Part shown: positions 1 to 6,745 of the stretch, one piece after another
Layout: each line of letters opens with the position of its first letter
Position numbering within the stretch: position 1 is the first letter of the stretch
Assembly (NCBI GenBank): GCA_002311315.1
Contig: DBZZ01000041.1
Span: 31,108-38,460 of the forward strand
Source: Methylococcaceae bacterium UBA1147
GTDB lineage: Bacteria; Pseudomonadota; Gammaproteobacteria; Methylococcales; UBA1147
Direction: 5' to 3'
Length of the DNA: 7,353 nucleotides
The notes under the pieces: model-generated
Seen by the model: only the letters and a program-made list of their open reading frames with translations
Told to the model about the DNA's origin: nothing
Database searches by the model: none
Program-made: the position numbers and the translations under genes

Positions 1-32
1 GCGGTCTTGTTCTGTCAGATGAATCTGGCCGT

Positions 33-884
33 TCAGGCGAAGGCCAGTTTCAGTTTTTTCATCGCGTTGTTTTCGATTTGGCGAATGCGTTCGGCGGATA
101 CCCCGTAACGGTTAGCCAATTCGTGCAGAGTTGATTTTTCTTCAGTCAGCCATCTGCTGGCCAGAATATCGCGGCTTCTGTCATCGAGCTTTTTCATCGC
201 AGCCTGCAGAAGTTTCTGTTCATGGTTGTCCGAATCGGACCTTTCGATCATGGCGGCAGGATCGGTATCTGCGGCTGACAGGTAGGTTGACGGAGAATAG
301 CTATGAGGCTCGTCCTGGCTACCGTTTACCGGTCCGTCGAATGCCATATCACGGCTGTCCAGCCGGTTTTCCATCTCGTAAACGGTTTCCAGCTTGACGC
401 CGAGGTCGTCTGCCACGGTCTGTGCTTCACTTGCGTTGAGCCAACCCAAGCGCCGCTTTGACTTCCTCAGGTTGAAGAACAGCTTGCGCTGCGCCTTCGT
501 GGTCGCAACCTTGACGATGCGCCAGTTCCTAATTACGAAGTCGTGGATTTCTGCTCGGATCCAGTGGACGGCGAACGAAACCAGCCGGACGCCGATACTG
601 GGGTCGAAACGTTTTACGGCCTTCATCAGTCCGATATTGCCTTCCTGAACCAGGTCCGGAAGCGGCAGGCCATATCCGTTGTAACCGCGTGCGATGTGCA
701 CAACAAAACGAAGGTTGGCCATGACCAGTTGCCGTGCCGCGTCCAGTTCGCCTTTCTCGCGGAAGCGGGCCGCAAGCTCTTGTTCTTCTTCAGCTGTGAG
801 CCTTGGAATCTGTTTAACACCGGCCAGGTAGCTTTCGAACGACCCGGTCGACAGGCTGGGTGCCAATGTCCATGCGTTATTCAT
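33..884 (-). CDS. rpoH: RNA polymerase heat-shock sigma factor RpoH (sigma-32)
   Basis: This alternative sigma factor directs RNA polymerase to heat-shock promoters such as those of chaperones and proteases. The 283-residue product has the usual family length (E. coli RpoH is 284). Region 2 is clear: the core-binding segment DLVQEGNIGLMKAVKRFDP lies at about 77-95 and is followed by VRLVSFAVHWIRAEIHDFVIRN. The RpoH box QRKLFFNLR at 132-140 separates sigma-32 from RpoD and RpoS and is implicated in core binding and FtsH/DnaK-linked control. Region 4.2 forms a helix-turn-helix at about 251-277 (STLHELANRYGVSAERIRQIE). The ATG at 882-884 gives a normal N-terminus, although only a weak ribosome site precedes it. 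A CIRCE operator sits 35 nt upstream. The ftsE-ftsX genes that precede rpoH in E. coli are absent here. The stop is TGA at 33-35. Confidence 0.97.
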   Translation of the reverse strand: MNNAWTLAPSLSTGSFESYLAGVKQIPRLTAEEEQELAARFREKGELDAARQLVMANLRFVVHIARGYNGYGLPLPDLVQEGNIGLMKAVKRFDPSIGVRLVSFAVHWIRAEIHDFVIRNWRIVKVATTKAQRKLFFNLRKSKRRLGWLNASEAQTVADDLGVKLETVYEMENRLDSRDMAFDGPVNGSQDEPHSYSPSTYLSAADTDPAAMIERSDSDNHEQKLLQAAMKKLDDRSRDILASRWLTEEKSTLHELANRYGVSAERIRQIENNAMKKLKLAFA

Positions 885-919
885 GCTTTAGAGGTTCTGT
901 TGATTTTCCATAAGGGTAA

Positions 920-950
920 TATTAGCACTCGATGGATTAGAGTGCTAATA
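920..950. promoter_or_regulatory. CIRCE operator (HrcA-binding inverted repeat) upstream of rpoH
   Basis: The plus strand reads TTAGCACTC at 922-930, a 9-nt spacer GATGGATTA at 931-939, then GAGTGCTAA at 940-948. This is an exact match to the CIRCE consensus TTAGCACTC-N9-GAGTGCTAA, and two further base pairs on each side extend the arms to 11. CIRCE is bound by the repressor HrcA, whose activity depends on GroEL/GroES. The element lies 35 nt before the rpoH ATG and no plus-strand gene starts nearby, so rpoH is the only plausible target. The site would lie in or next to the rpoH promoter and 5' leader. I see no convincing sigma-70 or sigma-32 hexamer pair upstream, so the transcription start is undetermined. 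Site identity is near certain; repression of rpoH is inferred. Confidence 0.93.
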
Positions 951-1440
951 ATTTGAATGATATCCTGATTATTGCGAGGCAAGATCCGAGAGGTTCTCCG
1001 TCGGGTTATGGGTGGGTTGGAGAGGACGGGCTCAACTTTCGTGCTTAAATTTGTTCTTGATATCCAGAACCAACAGGGGCCTGATGACAAGTCGATCTTG
1101 ACTCTCAGCAGGCCAATGTAGGTTATATCCCTGCTTCTTACACTGGGGTCGAGGTACTGGAAGTCAAGTGTGAGATGTATTCAGTGGGTTCCCTCCATAG
1201 TGTAAAAAGGTTCTGCCTCCTGTGCCTCGCCGACATTGCTGAATAGGCCTTTGAGTGCCTTGCTGACACCGACGCAGAATGAGTCCATCCAAAAGGTGTC
1301 GTGGATGCGCCTCGGTATGATGCCTTTGCCGCCGGTCAATGCCGTTCTTTCTCAGTTCACCACTGTTGTTGGAAATAGGCGACAGTCCGTTGACACGGGA
1401 AACAGGGCTTGGCACGCAGATTAGAGTCAGGGCTGAAAGC

Positions 1441-1462
1441 GTTAGTGCCCATGTGCACTAAC
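1441..1462. repeat. Perfect 8-bp inverted repeat GTTAGTGC-N6-GCACTAAC
   Basis: The arms GTTAGTGC (1441-1448) and GCACTAAC (1455-1462) are exact reverse complements around a 6-nt loop. No T-run follows on either strand, so it is not a convincing intrinsic terminator. It lies in the gene-poor spacer. It could be a regulator-binding site or a leftover of a lost gene's end. It does not match CIRCE. Confidence 0.5.
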
Positions 1463-1964
1463 TTCTAAAGCGAGATTCCGGCATCGTTTGGCCTTGTCTG
1501 TAGCGGTAATCGGATCACAGACCAAATCATGAGGATCAGTTACGTTGTTGAGTAACAAAATGAATTGTTGATTCGATGGGGCCCAGCTACAGGTGGTCAA
1601 AGAATCCGATACGGCCTTTTACCGCGTGGCTGTTCAAGAACTGGGCAGAGAGCCAGCAGCATTGTCGGATTTCTGGCCAAAGAATCTATTGATCATCGAT
1701 GGTGGCTGGACAGCGTTCTGGCGAGTATCCGATAATGAGCCACTGCATCTATTCTGCGAACAAGCGCAAGAAGCAGCGAGGATGGGTAGAGAGGCCTTCG
1801 GGACGGGCCTGCTGGCCTGGCGAAGTCTTCTCTGCAATCGTTCGATTCGATTCTGATTTCAATGGCCAACCGGGTATTTCCTGAGACCGCGAGTGCCCAG
1901 GGACGGTTACGGTATTGAAAGCGGAAACCCCAGCTCGCATGTCGGCCGGTATGAAGCAACTTTT

Positions 1965-1969
1965 AGGGA
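1965..1969 (+). promoter_or_regulatory. Ribosome binding site that sets the aminotransferase start
   Basis: AGGGA ends 4 nt before the ATG at 1974. This supports 1974 as the start rather than the in-frame GTG at 1893, whose extra 27 codons match no family feature. The spacing is slightly short but workable. Confidence 0.55.
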
Positions 1970-1973
1970 TGTT

Positions 1974-3089
1974 ATGACAGCGAAAATCAATTTTATCGAC
2001 CTCAAGACTCAATACGCGGACCTGCGGGAAAGCATCAATAGCAGAATACAGACGGTCCTTGACCATGGCCAGTATGTGATGGGGCCGGAAGTTCGAGATT
2101 TGGAAGAAAAGCTGGCCGAGTACACTGGTGCAAAGCACTGTTTGACGGTATCGTCCGGAACCGATGCCTTGCTGATTTCCCTGATGGCGCTCGGTGTGAA
2201 AAGCGGCGACGAGGTGATTACCAGCCCCTTTACTTTTGTGGCTACGGCTGAAGTCATCGCTCTGACAGGAGCGACACCGGTCTTTGTCGATATCCAGCCC
2301 GATACCTACAACATCGATTCAGAACGAATCGAATCGGCAATTACGTCAAGAACCAAAGCGATTATTCCTGTGTCGTTGTACGGACAAGTTGCCGATCTGG
2401 ATGAAATCAACGCTATTGCAGCCAGAAACGGGCATATCCCGGTAATTGAAGACGCAGCACAAAGCTTTGGAGCAACCTACAAGGGAGACAAGAGCTGCAA
2501 CCGGTCGACTTTGGGGTGCACAAGCTTTTTCCCAAGCAAACCTCTCGGGTGTTACGGTGATGGCGGGGCTGTTTTCACCAGCGATGATGGTTTGGCAGAC
2601 CTTGTTCGACAAATTCGGGTTCACGGCGAGGACGGGCGTTATCATCATAAACGCGTAGGTGTTGGGGGACGAATGGATTCCATTCAGTGTGCAGTGGTGC
2701 TTGCAAAACTAGAACGGTTCGACTGGGAACTGGAGTGCAGGAAAGCGGCGGGGAACCGTTACATTGAGTTGCTTGCCGGGTCGGAAGCGATCACGGCGCC
2801 GGTTGTGCGAGATGACCGGGACAGTGTCTGGGGACAGTTTACGGTCGGTTCAGATCATCGTAAGGGGATTCTGGAAAAACTCCGCGAACAGAATATTCCC
2901 GCTGCAGTGCATTATCCGGTTCCCTTGCATAGGCAACCGGCTTACGAAAATATCTGCCGTGTTTCGGGAGGTCTGGAGCAAGCCGATTTGGCTTCCGGCC
3001 GGGTGTTCAGTCTGCCGATGCATCCCTATATTGATGCCGGAACCCAGCAGCAGATTATTCGATCGATTCTCGAGGCAATCCCGGGATAA
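1974..3089 (+). CDS. DegT/DnrJ/EryC1/StrS-family sugar aminotransferase, WbpE-like
   Basis: This is a cytoplasmic PLP-dependent enzyme of the family that transfers an amino group, typically from glutamate, to a keto group on a nucleotide-activated sugar. Starting at 1974 the product is 371 residues, normal for the family. The phosphate-binding SGTDA lies at 61-65 and the VIEDAAQ segment has Asp160 to contact the pyridine nitrogen. The internal-aldimine lysine is Lys189 in SFFPSKPLGCYGDGGA. The phrases DEVITSPFTFVATAEVIALTGATP and GGRMDSIQCAVVLAKL resemble WbpE-type enzymes, which aminate UDP-3-keto-N-acetylglucosaminuronate in O-antigen synthesis; the exact substrate is inferred. No acetyltransferase, dehydrogenase or glycosyltransferase partner is next to it, which is unusual because such genes normally sit in sugar clusters. 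It converges with tsaC. The reading frame and catalytic residues are intact, so it is probably functional. Confidence 0.92.
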   Translation: MTAKINFIDLKTQYADLRESINSRIQTVLDHGQYVMGPEVRDLEEKLAEYTGAKHCLTVSSGTDALLISLMALGVKSGDEVITSPFTFVATAEVIALTGATPVFVDIQPDTYNIDSERIESAITSRTKAIIPVSLYGQVADLDEINAIAARNGHIPVIEDAAQSFGATYKGDKSCNRSTLGCTSFFPSKPLGCYGDGGAVFTSDDGLADLVRQIRVHGEDGRYHHKRVGVGGRMDSIQCAVVLAKLERFDWELECRKAAGNRYIELLAGSEAITAPVVRDDRDSVWGQFTVGSDHRKGILEKLREQNIPAAVHYPVPLHRQPAYENICRVSGGLEQADLASGRVFSLPMHPYIDAGTQQQIIRSILEAIPG

Positions 3090-3094
3090 GTCGA

Positions 3095-3133
3095 AATCGG
3101 GCAAGGCCCCGATTCATCGGCTGACATCAGCCG
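3095..3133. terminator. Two small hairpins between the convergent aminotransferase and tsaC genes
   Basis: AATCGGG (3095-3101) pairs with CCCGATT (3108-3114) around a 6-nt loop. CGGCTGA (3118-3124) pairs with TCAGCCG (3127-3133) across two bases. They fill most of the 65-bp gap between two convergent stop codons, where a bidirectional terminator is expected. Neither is followed by a T-run, so intrinsic termination would be weak. The structures are real as inverted repeats; the termination role is inferred from position. Confidence 0.35.
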
Positions 3134-3154
3134 CCAGGCGGTAAAGGCGAATGT

Positions 3155-3742
3155 TCACCGTAACCGAGCGTTGGTCTGGGCGTCGAAGATCGCCGTTGTA
3201 TTGAGTTCGCCTCCGAGGCTTCCGGGAATAATGAATATCTTCTCTCGGCAGAAATAACGTCTTGTTTTCAAGGCAGACCTGGCGGGAGGTCTACCGCTCG
3301 GGTTGGCACTGGTGGAAACCAGGGGCTTGCCAAAGGTTTTTGCAAGTCGGGCGGCTAATGGATGGGCGGTAACCCGCACAGCGACCGAATCGTGCGCTCC
3401 TCTTAGCCAGGCAGGGACATCGGGACGAGCTTTGATGATCCAAGTGACCGGACCGGGCCATGTGTCCAGCACCCGGGGCAAATCCCGGATTCCTTCCAGA
3501 TCGATATAAGGCAGCAGCTGTTCGAAATCGGCCCCGATCAGGATCAATCCTTTTTCGGCAGGCCGGCCCTTGATGTCGAGAACCGACTGAACCGCGTCGA
3601 TATTTGTTGGGTCGCAGCCGAGCCCGTAAACGGCTTCGGTCGGATAGGCAATGACTCGGCCGTACCTGAGCTGACGCGCGGCTGTTCGCAGCTTGTGGGC
3701 TGATACTGGTTGAGAATAGGTTTCCGTCAAACTGTTCGGCAT
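3155..3742 (-). CDS. tsaC: Threonylcarbamoyl-AMP synthase (TsaC/YrdC family)
   Basis: TsaC forms threonylcarbamoyl-AMP from threonine, bicarbonate and ATP. This intermediate is used by the TsaB-TsaD-TsaE machinery to make t6A37 in ANN-decoding tRNAs. From the ATG at 3740-3742 the product is 195 residues, close to the 190 of E. coli TsaC. It consists of the YrdC fold only, with no Sua5 extension. Family motifs are RVIAYPTEAVYGLGCD (29-44), the KGRP basic motif (58-61), KGLILIGADFEQL (64-76), TWPGPVTW (94-101) and LVSTSANPSG (141-150). The gene starts 28 nt after the topA stop on the same strand, so the two are probably co-transcribed. The frame also extends upstream into topA to an ATG at 3827-3829, which has a better-looking AAAGGA upstream but would add a 29-residue tail atypical for the family. 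The exact start is therefore uncertain. Confidence 0.95.
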   Translation of the reverse strand: MPNSLTETYSQPVSAHKLRTAARQLRYGRVIAYPTEAVYGLGCDPTNIDAVQSVLDIKGRPAEKGLILIGADFEQLLPYIDLEGIRDLPRVLDTWPGPVTWIIKARPDVPAWLRGAHDSVAVRVTAHPLAARLAKTFGKPLVSTSANPSGRPPARSALKTRRYFCREKIFIIPGSLGGELNTTAIFDAQTNARLR

Positions 3743-3770
3743 TGAGCGATCATGATGCCGGGCAAATCCG

Positions 3771-6086
3771 TCAATGTGTTGCGGACTGCGTTGTGCCATG
3801 GGCCAAGTCGCCTTCATAAGGAGTTGCATATTCGCAGTCCTTTTGTGGACAAACCTTCTCGCTTCCCCTTCTTTTTGTCGTTTTTATCGTTAGTATTGGC
3901 CATTCGCACTCTGGACATTTTTCGTCAACGGGAGGATTCCAGATCGCGTATTGGCAATCAGGAAAGGTTGAACATGAAAAGAATATCTTGTTGTTGCGTG
4001 ACTTTCTTTTGAGGATGTTGCCCTTGTTGCAGTCTGGACAGGCAACATTCGTATCGACTGGTTTTTCGAGTGGCTCGATATGGCGGCAAGAGGGGTAGCC
4101 GCTGCAGCCGATGAACTTCCCATAGCGGCCGGACTTGATGACCAGGCCCGAATTGCATTTGGGGCAGGTTCTTCCCTCGACAATTTCAGGCTCAGCCGAT
4201 TCCTTATCGTCGTTGAGGTTCCGGGTGTACTTGCATTCCGGAAAATTGGTGCAGCCGATGAACCGCCCATTGCGGCCCAGGCGGATGGAGAGCTGGCTTT
4301 GGCACTCAGGACATTTTTCGTTGATCGGTTCCTGGGTTACATCGCTTCGCTGAACCGATTCTTCCTTGTTGTCGATCAGCGCTTTAAAGGGATCCCAGAA
4401 TTCCTGCATCAGGGGTATCCATTGTTTTTCACCGCGTGCAACCGCGTCCAGTTGATCTTCCAGGTCTGCGGTGAAGCTGTAATCCACGTATCGGTTAAAG
4501 TGCTCGGTGAGGAAGCGGTTCACGATTCGTCCGACATCGGTTGGATGAAAGCGCTTTTTCTCCAGTATCACGTAACTACGTTGTTGAAGTGTAGAGATGA
4601 TGGACGAATAGGTCGAAGGTCGGCCGATTCCATATTCTTCCAGTGTTTTCACCAGACTTGCTTCACTGAACCGGGGTGGTGGTTCGGTGAAATGCTGGAT
4701 AGGCCGCACTTCTTTCAGGTCGATCAGGTCGCCTTCCTGCATTGGCGGCAAAATGGTTTCCTGGTCGTCGCTCGCCTTGGTGTTGTCGTGGCTTTCCTGG
4801 TAAACTTTCATGAAGCCGGGAGTTCGCACTGTGGAACCGGTGGCCCTGAATGTATTGCCCTCCCCGCACGACAGGTCGGCAGCAACCGTATCAATGGTTG
4901 CATGAATCATCTGGCAGGCGACGGTTCTTTTCCAGATCAGGTCGTAGAGGCGGTATTGGTCCTTTGATACATGCCTTTTCAGTGAATCGGGTATTCGACT
5001 GGCCGAAGTAGGTCGAATCGCTTCGTGGGCTTCCTGGGCATTTTTCGACTTTGTTTTGAATAGCCTCGGTTGGCCCGGAAGGTCTTTCGAACCAAAATGA
5101 GATTTAATGAGTTGACGGATATCGGCCAGCGCATCCTGTGCGAGGGTGACGGAGTCGGTACGCATGTAGCTAATCAGCCCTGTCGACTCTCCCCTAATGT
5201 CGATACCCTCGTACAACTGCTGCGCCACGATCATGGTTTTCTTGGTTGAGAAACCGAGCTTCCGAGCAGCCTCTTGCTGGATTGTCGATGTAATGAAAGG
5301 CGGTGCAGGATATTTTTTGCGTTGTTTTTTCTCCACTTTGGCAACCAGTAACCTGCTATCACCTTTTTCGATTAGGGTTTTCTGAACCTGCTTTGCTTGC
5401 TGTTCATTGTCGATGCTGAACTGTTCAAGTTTTTCTCCCTCAAAATGGGTTAGCTTCGCGTTCAGCGCCTGGCCATTGGTTTCGGCCAGTGCTTCAATCG
5501 TCCAATATTCCCGTGTAACGAACTGCTCTATTTCGAGTTCTCGCTCGGCGATCATGCGCAAGGCTGGGCTCTGGACTCTTCCTGCCGAAAGCCCTCGCCG
5601 GATCTTCTTCCATAACAGCGGCGAAAGGTTGAAGCCAACAAGATAATCCAGTGCGCGCCTAGCCTGTTGTGCGTTGATCAAGTCGGTGGAAAGCGTTGTC
5701 GGGTTCTGTATCGCTTCGGTAATTGCCCGCTTGGTGATTTCGTGGAACACGACCCTGTAGACCGGTTTGTCCTTGACCACATTCCTTTTCTTCAGCAGTT
5801 CAAGCAGATGCCACGAAATTGCCTCACCTTCACGGTCCGGGTCAGTAGCAAGGAACAATGCTTCTGCAGAGCGGGCTGCTTTCGCTATGTTTTGTACATG
5901 CTTCTGGTTTCGTTCAATCAGATCGTATTTCATGATGAAATCGTGTTGCGTATCCACCGCTCCGTCCTTGGGTACTAGATCCCTGACGTGCCCGTAGGAA
6001 GCAAGTACATGAAAATCCTTGCCGAGAAATTTTTCGATTGTCTTGGCCTTGGCTGGCGATTCGACAATGACTAGGTTTTTACTCAT
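3771..6086 (-). CDS. topA: DNA topoisomerase I (type IA)
   Basis: TopA relaxes negative supercoils by breaking and rejoining one DNA strand through a 5'-phosphotyrosine link. The 771-residue product starts at the ATG at 6084-6086 (SKNLVIVESPAKAK), the family-typical N-terminus. The in-frame TTG at 6098 adds only four residues. The Toprim domain shows Glu9 in VIVESPAKAKTI and the acidic DPDRE at 82-86. NAQQARRALDYLVGF and LSAGRVQSPALR follow. The catalytic tyrosine is Tyr307 in ISYMRTDSV, with Arg309 beside it. FSEASLVKTLEEYGIGRPSTY lies at about 474-493. The C-terminus has four Cys4 zinc-ribbon units at about 592-618, 641-667, 683-711 and 724-751, the last being the most divergent. E. coli TopA is longer (865) with a different tail, so tail variation is expected. 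A 148-nt gap separates it from smg upstream, and tsaC follows directly. Confidence 0.97.
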   Translation of the reverse strand: MSKNLVIVESPAKAKTIEKFLGKDFHVLASYGHVRDLVPKDGAVDTQHDFIMKYDLIERNQKHVQNIAKAARSAEALFLATDPDREGEAISWHLLELLKKRNVVKDKPVYRVVFHEITKRAITEAIQNPTTLSTDLINAQQARRALDYLVGFNLSPLLWKKIRRGLSAGRVQSPALRMIAERELEIEQFVTREYWTIEALAETNGQALNAKLTHFEGEKLEQFSIDNEQQAKQVQKTLIEKGDSRLLVAKVEKKQRKKYPAPPFITSTIQQEAARKLGFSTKKTMIVAQQLYEGIDIRGESTGLISYMRTDSVTLAQDALADIRQLIKSHFGSKDLPGQPRLFKTKSKNAQEAHEAIRPTSASRIPDSLKRHVSKDQYRLYDLIWKRTVACQMIHATIDTVAADLSCGEGNTFRATGSTVRTPGFMKVYQESHDNTKASDDQETILPPMQEGDLIDLKEVRPIQHFTEPPPRFSEASLVKTLEEYGIGRPSTYSSIISTLQQRSYVILEKKRFHPTDVGRIVNRFLTEHFNRYVDYSFTADLEDQLDAVARGEKQWIPLMQEFWDPFKALIDNKEESVQRSDVTQEPINEKCPECQSQLSIRLGRNGRFIGCTNFPECKYTRNLNDDKESAEPEIVEGRTCPKCNSGLVIKSGRYGKFIGCSGYPSCRHIEPLEKPVDTNVACPDCNKGNILKRKSRNNKIFFSCSTFPDCQYAIWNPPVDEKCPECEWPILTIKTTKRRGSEKVCPQKDCEYATPYEGDLAHGTTQSATH

Positions 6087-6140
6087 CGGTAGATGCAACT
6101 CGGGTTGGGTTTCGAAACCGGCGTGCGGCTAATGCTTCGA

Positions 6141-6170
6141 ATGGTAGATGTAAAACCGGAATCCGTTCAA
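6141..6170 (-). promoter_or_regulatory. Possible sigma-70-type promoter for topA
   Basis: On the minus strand TTGAAC (6170-6165) and TACCAT (6146-6141) are separated by 18 nt, and each matches four of six consensus positions. The site lies within the 148-nt gap between smg and topA, in a suitable place to drive topA-tsaC. Such matches also arise by chance, so this is only a candidate. Confidence 0.22.
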
Positions 6171-6189
6171 CAAGAACCAGATACCGGGT

Positions 6190-6203
6190 ACCCATGCATG
6201 GGT
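6190..6203. repeat. 14-bp perfect palindrome upstream of topA
   Basis: ACCCATGCATGGGT is fully self-complementary and overlaps a second palindrome, GGGTACCC, at 6186-6193. It lies just upstream of the candidate topA promoter and downstream of the smg stop. It could be an operator for a dimeric regulator or a small hairpin. I do not recognise it as a known site. Confidence 0.45.
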
Positions 6204-6234
6204 TTGCAAGCGGAATCGATGCGGGTGATGTCTT

Positions 6235-6687
6235 CTAATGGATCAGTGTGGGTATGTTTTCATAAATCAGGTCTTCCATGCGCGCGAAGGCCGTTTCTTC
6301 ATTCGGGCGGCTAAATAGAATGACCAGCACCACCCATTTGAGGTTTTCCAATGTAATGTCTTCGTCCTGGAAGGCCATCAGGCGGTCGATGACCAGTTCG
6401 CGGCTCGTTGGTGTAAGAATCCCTGACTGTTCCAGAGAGATCAATAATCCTTGACACTCCGTGTCCAGCCTGGCTGTTTCGGCAGTAGAAAATGCGCGAA
6501 AGGAAGGTGCCGTACTATTGATATCCTGGTGCTCTGTCAGTGACTCCAGCCATTGGAAAGCCTTGTTTACGTCTCCCTTGGGAAAACCGGCTTCAAGAAG
6601 TTCGGTACGGATCGCTTCGGTGTCGGGTGTGCCCTCGGATTGATCGTCAAGGTAATTTTCAAACAGATAGATAATGATCTCAAACAC
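6235..6687 (-). CDS. smg: Smg protein (DUF494 family)
   Basis: This small conserved proteobacterial protein is found with dprA and topA. Its function is not settled and I do not assign one. The 150-residue product begins with a GTG at 6685-6687 and the family-typical MFEIIIYLFENYLDD. It continues with TELLEAGFPKGDVNKAFQWLESL and ends with a segment recognisable from the family, LENLKWVVLVILFSRPNEE and then FARMEDLIYE. It is acidic and shows no signal peptide or convincing membrane segment, so it is probably cytoplasmic. The ribosome site is weak (AAAGA). The gene follows the dprA remnant after 58 nt, with a hairpin in that gap, and precedes topA by 148 nt. The frame appears complete, so it has outlasted the decay of its neighbour dprA. 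Confidence 0.92.
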   Translation of the reverse strand: MFEIIIYLFENYLDDQSEGTPDTEAIRTELLEAGFPKGDVNKAFQWLESLTEHQDINSTAPSFRAFSTAETARLDTECQGLLISLEQSGILTPTSRELVIDRLMAFQDEDITLENLKWVVLVILFSRPNEETAFARMEDLIYENIPTLIH

Positions 6688-6718
6688 GATTTCTTTGGTC
6701 TTTGGTTTTCACTGTAAA

Positions 6719-6741
6719 GGCAGGGTTGGTCGTACCCTGCC
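6719..6741 (-). terminator. Hairpin between dprA remnant and smg, possible weak terminator or attenuator
   Basis: GGCAGGGT (6719-6726) and ACCCTGCC (6734-6741) form a perfect 8-bp stem with a 7-nt loop, immediately after the natural dprA stop (6746-6748). On the minus strand only three T residues follow (TTTACAG), so termination would be weak. Only 31 nt separate it from the smg start, leaving no room for a separate promoter after it. It may therefore act as a partial terminator or as mRNA end protection rather than a full stop. Confidence 0.42.
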
Positions 6742-6745
6742 GTGT

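Larger units (their letters stand above)
957..1973. other. Gene-poor spacer of about 1 kb with possible decayed coding fragments
   Basis: No gene with a recognisable family, start and ribosome site is visible between the rpoH control region and the aminotransferase. Three stretches look somewhat coding. On the minus strand, a frame open from 1351 to 1184 has a bias to G or C at third codon positions (it includes IHDTFWMDSF and AEPFYTMEGTH); it is broken by a TGA at 1181-1183, then stays open with phrases such as LTLDFQYLDP. On the minus strand around 1445-1560 a short frame contains TDPHDLVCDP. On the plus strand, a GTG-started frame at 1593-1856 would encode 87 residues including LSDFWPKNLLIIDGG. 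I recognise none of them. Overlapping weak frames on both strands, and no ribosome sites, fit remnants of lost genes better than active ones, but chance cannot be excluded. Confidence 0.5.

Noticed and set aside
543..956. Plus-strand open frame of 137 codons opposite rpoH
   Set aside because: Antisense to intact rpoH and running through the CIRCE element. No protein motifs were seen.
881..1090. Minus-strand frame of 69 codons overlapping the rpoH start and CIRCE
   Set aside because: It overlaps a regulatory site and ends at the rpoH start codon, and its later part has no protein-like character. The open length can arise by chance.
1893..1973. Upstream GTG extension of the aminotransferase
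   Set aside because: The extra residues are not family-like, and a ribosome site lies just before the ATG at 1974.
957..1973. Insertion sequence, tRNA or CRISPR in the spacer
   Set aside because: I found no transposase motif, no terminal inverted repeats with target duplication, no cloverleaf and no regularly spaced repeats.
3743..3829. Upstream extension of tsaC into topA
   Set aside because: It would add 29 residues not seen in TsaC proteins. An AAAGGA precedes the upstream ATG, so it is kept as a stated uncertainty rather than the main call.
4080..4967. Long plus-strand open frame of 295 codons opposite topA
   Set aside because: It is fully antisense to topA, whose Toprim, catalytic tyrosine and zinc-ribbon motifs are unmistakable. 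The frame shows no recognisable domain and is best explained as a shadow of topA codon use.
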